Notes: a model not told the origin generated them from the sequence alone. Shown: positions 8,290-19,465, counted from the stretch's first letter. The stretch is DNA of 64,000 nucleotides from Gordonia hirsuta DSM 44140 = NBRC 16056 (GCF_000333015.1 NZ_BANT01000004.1:124001-188000); one strand, 5' to 3'. Translations and numbers: made by a program.

Positions 8290-9041
8290 GTGCCCCACTG
8301 GTGGCAGCTGAACATCGTCGACGGCGGTAAGGGGCCGCTGCTGCTGGCGTTCTGCGCCTTCGTGGTGACCTTTCTGATCACCCGCACCATCACCCGGCTG
8401 ATCCGGGCCGGTAAGGGTCCGTTCACCAACGTCTCCGCCGGCGGGGTGCACCTGCATCACTCGACGCCGGGACTGATCCTGCTCATCATCGGGGCCTTCA
8501 CCGCGGTGGGGGCACCGACTCATTCGGTCTGGCCGTATGTCGCGGCGACTCTGGTCGGTGTCGGCTCGTCTCTGGTGCTGGACGAGTTCGCGATGATCTT
8601 CCGACTGCAGAACGTCTACTGGACGCAGGAGGGACAGCTGTCGGTAAATATGGTGACCCTGGCCGGCGCCTGCATCGGGCTGGCGGTGGTGGGCTTCTCA
8701 CCCGCCCGCGTTCCCGAGCTGAGCGATCGGGTGATCACCACCCGCTGGGCCGTCGCCGCCGCCCTGGTGGTGCACTTCGGGCTGCTCGCGGTCACCGCCC
8801 TCAAAGGCAAGTCGGCGACGATGCTGATCGGACTGTTCCTGGCACCGGTGGCCTGGGTCGGTGCGGTGCGACTGGCCCGGCCCGCCCCCCCTGGGCGCGC
8901 TGGTTCTACGGCGACGGCGAAGTCGCCGCCGCCGCGCGCCGCGAGGAGCACTTCGACCAGCGCTGGGGTGCGGTGCGCACCCGATGGGACGATTTCATCG
9001 GCGGCACCCCCACCCCGCCGGCCACCGGCGCCCAGGGCTGA
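8290..9041 (+). pseudogene. Multi-pass membrane protein, interrupted by a frameshift in a C-run
   Basis: GTG start at 8290, 12 bp after the preceding gene. The frame encodes about 200 residues with roughly six hydrophobic segments and the motif GGVHLHHSTPGLILL near residue 53. At the run of seven C at about 8885-8891 the coding sense switches frame: the continuation in the other frame reads PWARWFYGDG, then EEHFDQRWGAVRTRWDDFIG, and stops at 9039-9041, a natural C-terminus. In the original frame the sequence degenerates to Pro/Arg/Ser-rich nonsense and runs into the antisense of the peroxiredoxin gene. One missing C would restore a protein of about 250 residues, so either a sequencing error or a recent slippage mutation. 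The function is unknown. Confidence 0.75.
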
Positions 9042-9068
9042 GCACCGACCGCATCGCCCCGATCCGGC

Positions 9069-9533
9069 TCAGGCCATCGCGGCCAGCGCAGCCAGCGCCT
9101 TGTCGGCATGCACGGTCATGTTGACCTCCGACGAGATGATGCCGGCGACCCGGCCGTCGGCAGTGATGGCGAAGGTGGTGCGTTTGATGGGCAGACCTGC
9201 GAGTTTGAGCAGGCCGCTGCGGGAGACGCCGTAGCGCTGAGACACCGCCCCGTCGACATCGGCCAGCAACGGATAATCCAGGCCGTGTTCCTCGGTCCAG
9301 CGGCCCTGCTTGGCCACGTCGTCCCGGCTGATCCCGATGCGCTGCACGCCGGCGGCGGCGAACTCGGCGGCCAGATCCCGGAAGTGGCAGGCCTCCTTAG
9401 TACAGCCGGGGGTGAACGCCGCCGGATAGAAGAAGAGCACCACGGGGCCGTCGTTCAGCAGTTCCGACAGGGTGCGGACGGCTCCGGTCTGGTCGGGCAG
9501 TGCGAAGTCGGGGGCCTGATCACCGATTCTCAT
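9069..9533 (-). CDS. bcp: Peroxiredoxin, Bcp/PrxQ type
   Basis: 154 residues if started at the ATG at 9533 (MRIGDQAPDFALPDQTG), the usual N-terminus of this family; an in-frame GTG at 9554 would add seven residues. The active site reads FFYPAAFTPGCTKEACHFRD, with peroxidatic Cys and a resolving Cys five residues later, the PrxQ/Bcp arrangement that reduces alkyl and hydrogen peroxide with thioredoxin as donor. No signal peptide, so cytoplasmic. It lies 33 bp downstream of the ECHDC3-like gene on the same strand and is probably cotranscribed. Confidence 0.9.
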   Translation of the reverse strand: MRIGDQAPDFALPDQTGAVRTLSELLNDGPVVLFFYPAAFTPGCTKEACHFRDLAAEFAAAGVQRIGISRDDVAKQGRWTEEHGLDYPLLADVDGAVSQRYGVSRSGLLKLAGLPIKRTTFAITADGRVAGIISSEVNMTVHADKALAALAAMA

Positions 9534-9566
9534 ACCTTCAGTGTGCCGCACCACAGGCTTGTGTGC

Positions 9567-10358
9567 TCACCGGTCCCGGCCGTGTGTCCACACCGGGGTG
9601 CGCTTGTCCAGGAATGCGCCGATCCCCTCCTGCGCATCGCAGGAGACGGCATTGGCCGCCATCGTCTGCGTCATCAGCCGGTAGGCCTCCGGTTCGGTGA
9701 CGTCGATCTGCTCGTAGAAGGCGCGTTTGCCGATCGCCAGGGTGTGGCTGCTGGCGTCGGCGATGCGGGTGGCCAGCTCGTGCACGGTCCCGGCCAATTC
9801 CCCGGCCGGGACGGCCCGGTTGATCAGGCCCCAGTCCACGGCGGTGGCGGCATCGATCATCTCGCCGGTGAGCAGCATCTCCATGGCGCGTTTACGGCCG
9901 ATCGCACGGGTCAGCGGCACCATCGGGGTGGAACAGAACAGCCCGATCCGGACGCCGGGTGTACTGAACCGGGCGTCGTCGGCGGCCACCGCGAGATCGC
10001 AGGTGGCCACCAACTGGCAGCCCGCCGCCAGCGCCATACCCTGGACCTGCGCGATCACCGGCTGCCCGATCTGGTGGATCACGCTCATCAACTCCGCGCA
10101 CGCCTGAAAGATCTGGTCCTGGCGTTCGCGGGTGGCACCGTGCACCTCGGCCAGATCGTGTCCGGCGGAGAAGGCCGGCCCTTCGGCGTCGATCACGATC
10201 ACCCGGACCCGCTCGTCGGCGCTGAGCTCGCGCAGCAGACGGGTCGCCTCACGCATGGTCTGCTCCGACAGCGGATTGCGCCGGCGCGGTTCGGCGAGGG
10301 TCACGGTGCCGATCGGCTCCTCGATACGGGCGGTCACGGCGGCAGTCGTCTCGGGCAT
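9567..10358 (-). CDS. Enoyl-CoA hydratase/isomerase family protein, ECHDC3-like
   Basis: 263 residues, a single crotonase domain. It has the oxyanion-hole segment FSAGHDLAEVHGA and the helix GMALAAGCQLVATCDLAVA followed by FSTPGVRIGLFCSTPMVPL. The two catalytic glutamates of true hydratases are absent (Gln in GCQL; no Glu in the second loop), exactly as in the ECHDC3 subfamily, which the sequence matches through the C-terminus (IGAFLDKRTPVWTHGRDR). Water addition is therefore unlikely; the natural reaction is unknown. ATG at 10358; no strong ribosome binding site. Confidence 0.85.
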   Translation of the reverse strand: MPETTAAVTARIEEPIGTVTLAEPRRRNPLSEQTMREATRLLRELSADERVRVIVIDAEGPAFSAGHDLAEVHGATRERQDQIFQACAELMSVIHQIGQPVIAQVQGMALAAGCQLVATCDLAVAADDARFSTPGVRIGLFCSTPMVPLTRAIGRKRAMEMLLTGEMIDAATAVDWGLINRAVPAGELAGTVHELATRIADASSHTLAIGKRAFYEQIDVTEPEAYRLMTQTMAANAVSCDAQEGIGAFLDKRTPVWTHGRDR

Positions 10359-10508
10359 ATCCCCATGGTGTCGCGCCCGGCCCCGGTCCGCAGCCGGATG
10401 CCCGGAACACCCCCCGCCGGACCGCTCTCACGGGACCGGTCCGGCTCGAGATTCCGCCGCCGCCGCGTCCCGGCGGCCCCGGGCCGCGGCATGCCTACAC
10501 TCGGGGTT

Positions 10509-10904
10509 GTGCCCACCAGAACACGATTCCGCTGGCTGTGGTGGTTGGTCGCGTACCTGTCGCTGGGGCTGGGCCTGATCGGAATCGTGCTGCCGCTGCT
10601 GCCGACAGTGCCCTTCCTCCTGCTGTCGGCCTATGCGGCCGCACGCGGTTCGCAGCGGCTGCACGCCCGGCTGCTGTCGGACCCGCGGATCGGCCCGATG
10701 ATCACCGACTGGCAGCGCAGCGGCGCGATCTCCCGGCAGGCCAAATGGCTGGCCGCCGGGACGATGACCTTCGCGGCGGCCCTGCTGTTTCTTCTTGCCC
10801 CGATCATCTGGGTGGCGGTCGGCGCCACGGCCATCATGGCCGTGGTGTGCACCTGGATCTGGCTGCGACCCGAGCCCGACCGGCCATCGTCCGACCCCGA
10901 ATGA
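10509..10904 (+). CDS. DUF454 (YbaN-like) inner-membrane protein
   Basis: About 131 residues with an N-terminal transmembrane hairpin (WLWWLVAYLSLGLGLIGIVL, PLLPTVPFLLLSAYAAARGS) and a second hairpin near residues 76-112, the DUF454 pattern LGxxGIxLPLLPTxPFLLL. The GTG at 10509 is preferred: it lies 7 nt after TACACT (10496-10501), a leaderless-type start; an in-frame ATG at 10491 has neither a promoter nor a ribosome binding site in a sensible place. The family has no assigned biochemical role. Confidence 0.8.
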   Translation: MPTRTRFRWLWWLVAYLSLGLGLIGIVLPLLPTVPFLLLSAYAAARGSQRLHARLLSDPRIGPMITDWQRSGAISRQAKWLAAGTMTFAAALLFLLAPIIWVAVGATAIMAVVCTWIWLRPEPDRPSSDPE

Positions 10905-10926
10905 GTGGCCGGGTAGATTCACCCGC

Positions 10927-11367
10927 ATGGCGATCAAGGGACTGGCTGCCGTCGGCGCCACCATCGCCGTTCTGACCGCCGGCTTCGGCGCCACCCTGGG
11001 TACCGGCACCGCCGAGGCTGCCCCCAACCCCTCGGTCCGGGTATGCGCAGTGCTGGCCGGCAAGCCGTACCACGGCCCGCTCAACCTGCGCAGCGACGAC
11101 TGGTGGGATATCTTCGGCCGCACCCAGAACACCGCCGGCAACGGCTGCACCGAATTCCGGAACGTCCAGGCACACAAGGGATACCGCGCCGTGGTCCGGG
11201 TGGAGAACATGCCGTGCCAGCACGGACTGCGCCCCGACGGCACCTGGTATCGCTGGGGTGTGCGCGGTGAACGCATCGGCCAGTCCAAGCGCGCGGTGAC
11301 CAAGTCGACCGGCCGCACCGACCTGGGGCGCATGGTGGTTCGCCAGCACTACACCCAGTGTTTCTGA
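10927..11367 (+). CDS. Small secreted protein with four cysteines
   Basis: 146 residues. Signal peptide MAIKGLAAVGATIAVLTAGF followed by a probable cleavage AEA-AP at about residue 31. The mature part holds four cysteines (VCAVLAG, GCTEFRN, PCQHGLR, TQCF at the extreme C-terminus), suggesting two disulfides, and a tryptophan-rich segment DDWWDIFG. The ATG at 10927 lies 7 nt after TAGATT (10914-10919). Not recognised; likely an exported envelope or extracellular protein. Confidence 0.8.
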   Translation: MAIKGLAAVGATIAVLTAGFGATLGTGTAEAAPNPSVRVCAVLAGKPYHGPLNLRSDDWWDIFGRTQNTAGNGCTEFRNVQAHKGYRAVVRVENMPCQHGLRPDGTWYRWGVRGERIGQSKRAVTKSTGRTDLGRMVVRQHYTQCF

Positions 11368-11496
11368 CGCTCCCGGCACCCTGACTTGGGGTGCTCGGCA
11401 CCCCGAACTCGTTCCTGGGCGACGGAGCGGCGTTCGGCGCGGGCTACCCGGAATCAGCACCCGGCAACGCCGACCGATCGACCGGTGACAGACCAC

Positions 11497-11535
11497 GAGG
11501 GCGGCCACCGGGAGATAGTCCCGGTGGCCGCCCTC
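11497..11535. terminator. Strong stem-loop between convergent genes
   Basis: Perfect 17-bp stem (left arm GAGGGCGGCCACCGGGA) with loop GATAG, placed between the convergent secreted-protein gene (ends 11367) and icd (ends 11587). No U-run follows on either strand, as is common for actinobacterial terminators. A second small hairpin GGGGTGC-TCG-GCACCCC lies at 11388-11404, just after the secreted-protein gene. Confidence 0.7.
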
Positions 11536-11586
11536 AGTGTTCCCGTCAGATCGCGTCGTCCATCCGACTCGGGATGTTCGATCCGG

Positions 11587-13821
<2,235 letters not shown>

Positions 13822-14064
13822 AGGGTATCGACTCTTTTCAGCTCGTGCGGATCGCGTTCTTGTGGAACTCCGTTGTCTCACTGACCTCCATTCTGGCCTC
13901 AGAAACACGTTTGTGGGTACCGGCCCGCAGAATGCGAGGTGACCCACACCACGCCACATCGTTGACCTGCATTGCTTGCAGTAGTACGCAGCCGGATCGT
14001 TGCTCTGGTAGGGCGACGCCGGGGCGACCGGAAAATGGCCGGGCGATGGACGGGAGGCAAGCAT

Positions 14065-15228
14065 TTGCGCCCCAGCCGACGGGGCGCGAAGCTGTCTGTC
14101 GTGACCCGCATCCGGCTGCTCGTCGTCAGCCTCCTCAGCGCCCTGGCTCTCCTCGCCCCGACCGTTCCGGCACTCGTCTCCGCGGCACCGGCCCCCGCCG
14201 GTTTCACGCCCGGCCAACTGATCGGTCCGTTCGAATCCGATCTCCCGCCCGGCGGCAGCTACATTCCGGTATTGAACGGATTCACCGTTCTGCGGGACCG
14301 GCATCCGCAGGTGATCGCACAGAACCTGAACACCACCGTCGAGATCAACCGGTCGGCGGACCCGGCTCAGCGCCGCGATGCGATCGCAATCAACTACGAC
14401 GACCGGATCATCTCGCTGTCGTACGCCCTCGGCGACACCGTCGGCGGCGAGTTCCGCACGCTGCTCGCGGCGGGCAAGCTCCCCAAGGTCGCGGCTCTGG
14501 TCTCCGGATACACCGCCCGGGCCATGCTGCCGATGGGCACCACGCTGCTGGAGAAGGAATACTTCGACAACCCGCGGCCGTTCGAGGTCGCACCCGGCCG
14601 GATCACACGCTACGACCGTCCCGGCGGAACCGCCTACACCGATGTCGCGGGCAGCGGCTCCTACCCCTCCGGTCACACCGCGATGGGCTACTGGCAGGGC
14701 GCCCTGCTCGCCTCGTGGCTTCCCGAGCTCGGTCCGCAGATCATCGCTCGCGCCGGCGATATCGGCCGCAGCCGGGTAGTGCTCGGTGTGCACTATCCCC
14801 TCGATGTGATGGGTGGACGGATCTTCGGGCAGGACCTCGCGGCCGCACGCCTGGCCGACCCCGGTTTCTCGCCGCTGCTGACCCAAGCCGGGGCGCAGCT
14901 GCGCCGGGAACTGTCGGCGGCGCTGGGCACGCCGGTCGCCAAGGCCATCGCAGCCGATCCCACCGTCGGCTCAGCCGACGAGGCCGTGCGGGCCCATCGT
15001 GCGGATATGACCTACGGATTCGACCGGATCTTCCCGTCGATGCGCAGCACCATCCCCGCCTCGGCCGCTGCACTGCTGCGCACACGCTTTCCGCAGCTGA
15101 CCGATGCGCAGCGGCTGGACATCCTGCGTCGCACGGCGCTGCCCGCCGGTTACCCGCTGGACCAGTCCGGGCCCGACGGCGGCTGGGTCCGCATCGATCT
15201 GGCCGCCGCCTATGCGGCGATCCCCTGA
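14065..15228 (+). CDS. Secreted PAP2/class A-type acid phosphatase
   Basis: About 387 residues. The three-part PAP2 signature is present: KEYFDNPRPF (K-x6-RP), GSGSYPSGHTAMGYW (PSGH) and GRSRVVLGVHYPLDVMGG (SR-x5-H-x3-D). A signal peptide RIRLLVVSLLSALALLAPTV ends near SAAPAPA, so the enzyme acts outside the membrane; the substrate is unknown. Start uncertain: TTG at 14065 has GGGAGG 7 nt upstream, GTG at 14101 gives a more compact signal peptide, and ATG at 14035 is also in frame. A possible promoter is TTGACC (13962) and TACGCA (13985) with 17-nt spacing. Confidence 0.82.
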   Translation: MRPSRRGAKLSVVTRIRLLVVSLLSALALLAPTVPALVSAAPAPAGFTPGQLIGPFESDLPPGGSYIPVLNGFTVLRDRHPQVIAQNLNTTVEINRSADPAQRRDAIAINYDDRIISLSYALGDTVGGEFRTLLAAGKLPKVAALVSGYTARAMLPMGTTLLEKEYFDNPRPFEVAPGRITRYDRPGGTAYTDVAGSGSYPSGHTAMGYWQGALLASWLPELGPQIIARAGDIGRSRVVLGVHYPLDVMGGRIFGQDLAAARLADPGFSPLLTQAGAQLRRELSAALGTPVAKAIAADPTVGSADEAVRAHRADMTYGFDRIFPSMRSTIPASAAALLRTRFPQLTDAQRLDILRRTALPAGYPLDQSGPDGGWVRIDLAAAYAAIP

Positions 15229-15275
15229 TCCTCCAGCGGGTACAGACGCGTTCGCCGACCCGGCCGGGGACCCCG

Positions 15276-15294
15276 CCGGCGCCCCCGGCGCCGG
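15276..15294. terminator. GC-rich hairpin between convergent genes
   Basis: CCGGCGCC-CCC-GGCGCCGG, an 8-bp perfect stem with a 3-nt loop, in the 109-bp gap between the PAP2 gene (ends 15228) and the GH43-like gene (ends 15338). No U-run, so only a candidate terminator. Confidence 0.4.
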
Positions 15295-15337
15295 GGCCCG
15301 GTGCCGTCGACGGTCACGGTGGAACGACGACCCCCTG

Positions 15338-16309
15338 TCAGGACGGTTCACGCAACACGCTGAAGTGCCGCACCGTACCGGAAACGCCCGGTAGCTCCTG
15401 GGGTTCAGACCAGGTCTTCATTCCGTCGGCGCTGTCGGAGTAGAGGTACTTACCGCTCTTGTAGGCGTCGAAGTACAGGCGCCAGTGGCCGTTGGGCAGC
15501 GCAGTCACGGAAGGACCTTCCACCAACTCTCCCCAGGGCCCCGGTTCGACGAACGTGTACGGTCCACGCAGCGCCGGAGCGGTCGCGTGTTCGAGTACTT
15601 TCTTGGTCTCGTTCTTGACGAAGGCGTGATAGGTGGCGCCGACTTTGACCACCGTGGTGTCGATGCGGTCGGCGCCCAGCCCCTGCAGCGGGATCGGCAC
15701 GCTCCAGTTCCGCAGCGACGAGTCCCGCGCCGTCAGCAGGTAGGGAACGAAACCGCCACCGGTCGACATAGACATGATGAGGTGGGTTCTGCCTCCGTCG
15801 ACGACGAACTCGGGCGCCCAGGCTTTGGTGGTGAACGGCGAGAGCGACGGCCCGTCCTGCCACCCCGCAGACCCGGTGATGCCCAGCGGGTTCACCGGTC
15901 CCGTGCCGTCACCGGTGCCGGGCAGCAGTGCGCAGCACAGCGGTGTGGGGTGATTACCGAGGAACTCCCAGGTGAGACGGTCGGTGCTGCGGGCGAAGCC
16001 GATGTTCGCACCGTCGGCGGTGGTGTAGGTGACGTAGTACTGGCCGTCGGTGTGCCTGAGGAGGCTGGCGTCGCGGACGTAGCCGGCCGGCGGCCGATAC
16101 GCCGCGCGTTTGAGCAGTCGGAACACCGTGCCGTCGCTGGACTCGTAGACGTCCATATCGCGCGCGCTGGCATTGCTGAACGCCACCATCGTGTACCGCC
16201 ACTCGGCCGGAGCGTCAGCGGCGGCGACGGCCGGCCGGGACACTGCCCCGCCGACCAGCATCGCCACCACGGCGACCAGAACCACTCTGCCTCGATGACC
16301 CCGTTTCAC
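15338..16309 (-). CDS. Secreted GH43-like five-bladed beta-propeller glycosidase
   Basis: 323 residues from a GTG at 16309, which lies 6 nt after GATACT (reverse strand of 16316-16321). Signal peptide VKRGHRGRVVLVAVVAML with cleavage near PAVAAADAPA. The mature part has the repeated blades of GH43-type enzymes: GYVRDASLLRHTDGQYYVTY (candidate general base Asp in the RDAS segment), AWAPEFVVDGGRTHLIMS and LVEGPSVTALPNGHWRLYFD (candidate acid Glu in EGP). GH43 enzymes cleave arabinose- or xylose-containing polymers; in an organism with an arabinogalactan wall, self-wall turnover or environmental arabinan are both possible. Substrate not shown by the sequence. Confidence 0.75.
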   Translation of the reverse strand: MKRGHRGRVVLVAVVAMLVGGAVSRPAVAAADAPAEWRYTMVAFSNASARDMDVYESSDGTVFRLLKRAAYRPPAGYVRDASLLRHTDGQYYVTYTTADGANIGFARSTDRLTWEFLGNHPTPLCCALLPGTGDGTGPVNPLGITGSAGWQDGPSLSPFTTKAWAPEFVVDGGRTHLIMSMSTGGGFVPYLLTARDSSLRNWSVPIPLQGLGADRIDTTVVKVGATYHAFVKNETKKVLEHATAPALRGPYTFVEPGPWGELVEGPSVTALPNGHWRLYFDAYKSGKYLYSDSADGMKTWSEPQELPGVSGTVRHFSVLREPS

Positions 16310-16431
16310 CCCACCAGTATCAACAGAATCACCTGACACAGCGGAATAGGTGGCGGCAAACCGCGTCGAAACCGTGACCAACCCGCGGTCCCCGGCTACT
16401 CGGCCACCGCACCCGGCACTAGGGTTGCTGC

Positions 16432-17025
16432 ATGACCACCAGGCCGTATCGTCCGCCCGGGGACGTTCTCGTCGTCTCGGCCACCCGCGCGGAGGCCGCT
16501 CACGTCCCCGACGGGACACAGCTGCTGATCGCCGGTCTGGGAAAGGTCCGGTCGGCGACCGCGCTGACCCGCCACCTGGCGGCGATGCCCGGTCGCTACC
16601 GGCGCGTGGTGAACATCGGCACCGCCGGAGCGCTGCACGACCATCACGCGGGCCTGTACGTCCCCTCGCGGGCCGTCGAACACGATCTATCGGCGACCGC
16701 CCTGGCCGCGCTCGGCTACCCCACCCCCGACAGCTGGGACATCCCGGCCGGCGACGGTTCGGTGCTGGCCACCGGCGACACCTTCGTCAGCGATCCTGCC
16801 GCTCGTGAGCGACTGTCCCGGCGGGCAGATCTGGTCGATATGGAAGGCGCCGCCCTGGTGCACGTCTGCACCGAATTCCAGCTGCCCATCCGGTTGGTGA
16901 AGGTGGTCAGCGACAACGCCGACGATGCGGCGATGGATTGGCCCAGTGCGATCGACGCAGCCGCCCGCGACCTGCGTGACTGGCTCACCGCGACAGACTT
17001 CGGCCGCGAACCGGGCCCGCGTTAG
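16432..17025 (+). CDS. Nucleosidase of the PNP/MTAN superfamily
   Basis: 197 residues with the phosphorylase/nucleosidase fold markers: VVSATRAEAAHV, GLGKVRSATALTRHLA, VVNIGTAGALHDHHAG, the ribose-binding LVDMEGAALVHVC and the purine-binding VKVVSDNADDAA. The MEGAA glutamate and the SDNAD aspartate match the 5'-methylthioadenosine/S-adenosylhomocysteine nucleosidase pattern, so hydrolysis of a purine nucleoside is likely; the exact substrate is open. ATG at 16432 lies 6 nt after TAGGGT (16420-16425). Confidence 0.85.
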   Translation: MTTRPYRPPGDVLVVSATRAEAAHVPDGTQLLIAGLGKVRSATALTRHLAAMPGRYRRVVNIGTAGALHDHHAGLYVPSRAVEHDLSATALAALGYPTPDSWDIPAGDGSVLATGDTFVSDPAARERLSRRADLVDMEGAALVHVCTEFQLPIRLVKVVSDNADDAAMDWPSAIDAAARDLRDWLTATDFGREPGPR

Positions 17026-17080
17026 CGGCAACGGCCAGGTCCGGTTCGACACGGGCGCCGCGTTGTGAGTACATGACGGG

Positions 17081-18352
17081 GTGAACACCTCTGCCTCTGC
17101 CGCCCAGCCCGCGGCAGGCCCTCCGGCCCGGGAGATCACGGCTCCGCTGCTGCTGGCACTGGCGCTGCTGTCGGCGGTCGCCCCGTTCGCCATCGACCTC
17201 TATCTCCCGGCCTTCCCGGAGATGACCACCGAGCTGGACACCTCCGCCACGGCGGTACAGCTGACCCTGACGGCCTTCCTGCTCGGCGTGATGCTCGGGC
17301 AACTGGTCTTCGGGCCGTTATCAGACCGCTTCGGCCGGGTGCCGCCGTTGCTGGCCGGTGCCGTGCTCTGCGTCGGCGCCGGAGCGGTAGCCGTGTTCGC
17401 CCCGAACATCACGATCCTGGTGGCCGCACGTTTCGCACAGGGCCTCGGCGGCGCGGCAGGCATGGTGATCGGCCGGGCGATCATCGCCGACCTGGCCTCC
17501 GGCAAGGGCGCTGCCCGAGCCTTCAGCCTCATGATGATCGTCGGCGGTATCGCCCCGGTCATCGCACCGACGGTCGGCGGCTTCCTCGTCGACCCCCTCG
17601 GCTGGCGCGGATTGCTGGCCGTGGTGCTGGCGATCTCTGTCCTCATGCTGATCACGGTGATCGGCGTGATCCGCGAGACCCACCCACCGGAGGCCCGCGG
17701 CGCTCGCGTCGGCCGGCCGCAGTCTGATTCGGTCTGGCGCACCCTGGGCAATGTGACGTTTCTCGGCTACAGCGGAACGTTCGGATTCGCCTTCGCCACG
17801 ATGATGGCCTACATCGCCGCTTCGCCCTTCGTCTATCAGGACATGATCGGCCTCAGCAGCAGCGGCTACGGTCTGGCGTTCGGCGCCAACGCGCTGGCGC
17901 TGACCGCGGTCAGTGCCCTGGCCGCCCGGCTGGTCTCCTCGCACGCGGTCGAGCATCTGGTCGGCATCGGGCTGGGGATAGTCGGTACCGCAACAGCGGC
18001 CTTTGCCGTCCTGGTGTTCGTCGCCGCGCCGGCGTGGACCCTGGCACTGCCGTTACTGGTCGTCCTCGGCGGCCTGGGACTGATCTTCGGCAATGCCACG
18101 GCCCTGGCGATGTCGGCGGTCGACGCGCATGCCGGTGGGGCGTCGGCGTTGCTGGGCGCGTTGCAGTTCGGACTGGCCGCACTCGTCTCCCCACTGGTCA
18201 GCATCAACGGCGAGGACACCGCCGGTCCACTGGCCGCGGTGATGCTCTCCACGATGGCCATCGCCGCTGGGGCCTTCGCGCTGGCCCGCCGCAGCGACCT
18301 CAGGCCCGGCGGCGGCAGTGCCCGGGAGATCGCGGTTCCGCTCCCGGACTGA
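17081..18352 (+). CDS. MFS drug efflux transporter, Bcr/CflA type
   Basis: 423 residues with about 12 transmembrane helices and the Bcr/CflA hallmarks: FAIDLYLPAFPEMTTELDTS in the first loop, motif A GPLSDRFGRVPPLL, and ARFAQGLGGAAGMVIGRAII with Arg in TM4 typical of DHA1 proton-coupled drug pumps. GTG start at 17081 with GACGGG just upstream. The substrate cannot be read from sequence. Its 3' end overlaps the convergent pseudouridine synthase gene by 53 bp. Confidence 0.92.
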   Translation: MNTSASAAQPAAGPPAREITAPLLLALALLSAVAPFAIDLYLPAFPEMTTELDTSATAVQLTLTAFLLGVMLGQLVFGPLSDRFGRVPPLLAGAVLCVGAGAVAVFAPNITILVAARFAQGLGGAAGMVIGRAIIADLASGKGAARAFSLMMIVGGIAPVIAPTVGGFLVDPLGWRGLLAVVLAISVLMLITVIGVIRETHPPEARGARVGRPQSDSVWRTLGNVTFLGYSGTFGFAFATMMAYIAASPFVYQDMIGLSSSGYGLAFGANALALTAVSALAARLVSSHAVEHLVGIGLGIVGTATAAFAVLVFVAAPAWTLALPLLVVLGGLGLIFGNATALAMSAVDAHAGGASALLGALQFGLAALVSPLVSINGEDTAGPLAAVMLSTMAIAAGAFALARRSDLRPGGGSAREIAVPLPD

Positions 18353-19319
18353 GCCGCTGTCCGGTCTCCGGGAGCGGCGCCTCACTCAGGCTGCGCCGAG
18401 TGACGAAGCGGTGCGGCGCGCCCGTGAGCGGGTCGGCGAAGGCCAGCTCGCATGCCAACAGTTGCAGCGGGAGTTCGTAGTCGTCGGGCGCCTCCGGCAG
18501 CAATGTGGGGTACAGGCGGTCGCCGAGGATGGGGGCGCCGACCGCCGCCAGATGCACCCGCAACTGGTGCATACGTCCGGTGTGCGGATGCAGCCGTGTC
18601 TGCACCACGCGGCGCCCCGATGCCGCAGTGCCCGAGGCGAGCACGTCGATCGTCGTCTCCGCCTCGCGCGCGTTCGGGCCGTCGACGATCGCCCGCAACT
18701 GGCCGCGGCGAGACTCGATCCGGTTGCGGTAGACCACGGGCACCGGCCGACCGGCCAGTTCGGGTGACTGCCGATTCCAGTCGGCCGGCTCGGCGGAGAC
18801 CGCCTGATACACCTTGTCGACCCGGCGCTGAGCGAACAAGGACTGGTAGGCCCCGCGCGTCTGGGGCCGGGCCGAGAACATCACCAGTCCGGCCGTGGCG
18901 CGGTCCAGGCGGTGGATCGGCGTCAGGTCTGGGTTGTCCAGCCGAATCCGCAAGCGGACCAGAGCCGATTCACGCAGATACCGTCCGCCCGGGGTGGTGG
19001 ACAGAAAGTGCGGCTTGTCGACGACCACCAGATCGTCGTCCCGGTAGAGGATCTCCTCGGTCACCGGGATCGGCTCCTCCGCGGGCAGTTCGCGGTAGTA
19101 CCAGACACAGCGGTGCTCCCCCAGCGGCGTCGAGCGATCGATCAGCCGACCGTCGTCGCCGACGATCTCACCATCGTCGACTCGGCGATACAGGTCCTGC
19201 GGATCCAGGTGCGCGAATCGCTCCACGACGAACTGCGCGATCGTCGGCCACGGACCGGACAGCGGCACGCGCAGCCGGGTGGGCCCGACGCCGTCCCGCA
19301 CCGGCAGCGGCGGGCTCAT
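18300..19319 (-). CDS. RluA-family RNA pseudouridine synthase
   Basis: About 339 residues from the ATG at 19319 (MSPPLPVRDGVGP); an in-frame ATG at 19398 would add 26 basic residues. The catalytic motif is PIHRLDRATAGLVMFSARP, with Asp in HRLD, and the RluA pattern continues with KVYQAV, HPHTGRMHQLRVHLAAVGAP and ILGDRLYP. It isomerises uridine in rRNA or tRNA; the target is not clear from sequence. The last 53 bp overlap the convergent MFS gene, so the C-terminal tail after about PETGQRLS is constrained by both frames. Confidence 0.92.
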   Translation of the reverse strand: MSPPLPVRDGVGPTRLRVPLSGPWPTIAQFVVERFAHLDPQDLYRRVDDGEIVGDDGRLIDRSTPLGEHRCVWYYRELPAEEPIPVTEEILYRDDDLVVVDKPHFLSTTPGGRYLRESALVRLRIRLDNPDLTPIHRLDRATAGLVMFSARPQTRGAYQSLFAQRRVDKVYQAVSAEPADWNRQSPELAGRPVPVVYRNRIESRRGQLRAIVDGPNAREAETTIDVLASGTAASGRRVVQTRLHPHTGRMHQLRVHLAAVGAPILGDRLYPTLLPEAPDDYELPLQLLACELAFADPLTGAPHRFVTRRSLSEAPLPETGQRLSPGAEPRSPGHCRRRA

Positions 19320-19465
19320 CGGCGGCCCGGCGGATCGTAAGACGGCACGGCTTCCCTCCTGACGGCGGCGACTCCTGACAGCGGTGAGTGGATGCATTCT
19401 CTCACCGCCGGCCTCCAGCTCCGGCCCCCGTGGCCGGGCACCGCTGAACCGGCACCTGACACAAC

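Noticed and set aside
7732-8523. Long N-terminal extension of the SMR exporter
   Set aside because: It runs through the riboswitch and antisense to another gene; the SMR family starts at MSWLVLL.
9108-10490. Long forward frame leading into the DUF454 gene
   Set aside because: It is antisense to the peroxiredoxin and crotonase genes and has no protein-like composition.
13822-14886. N-terminal extension of isocitrate dehydrogenase by about 350 residues
   Set aside because: Monomeric IDH has about 740 residues and begins at MTSENQ; the extension lies opposite the PAP2 gene.
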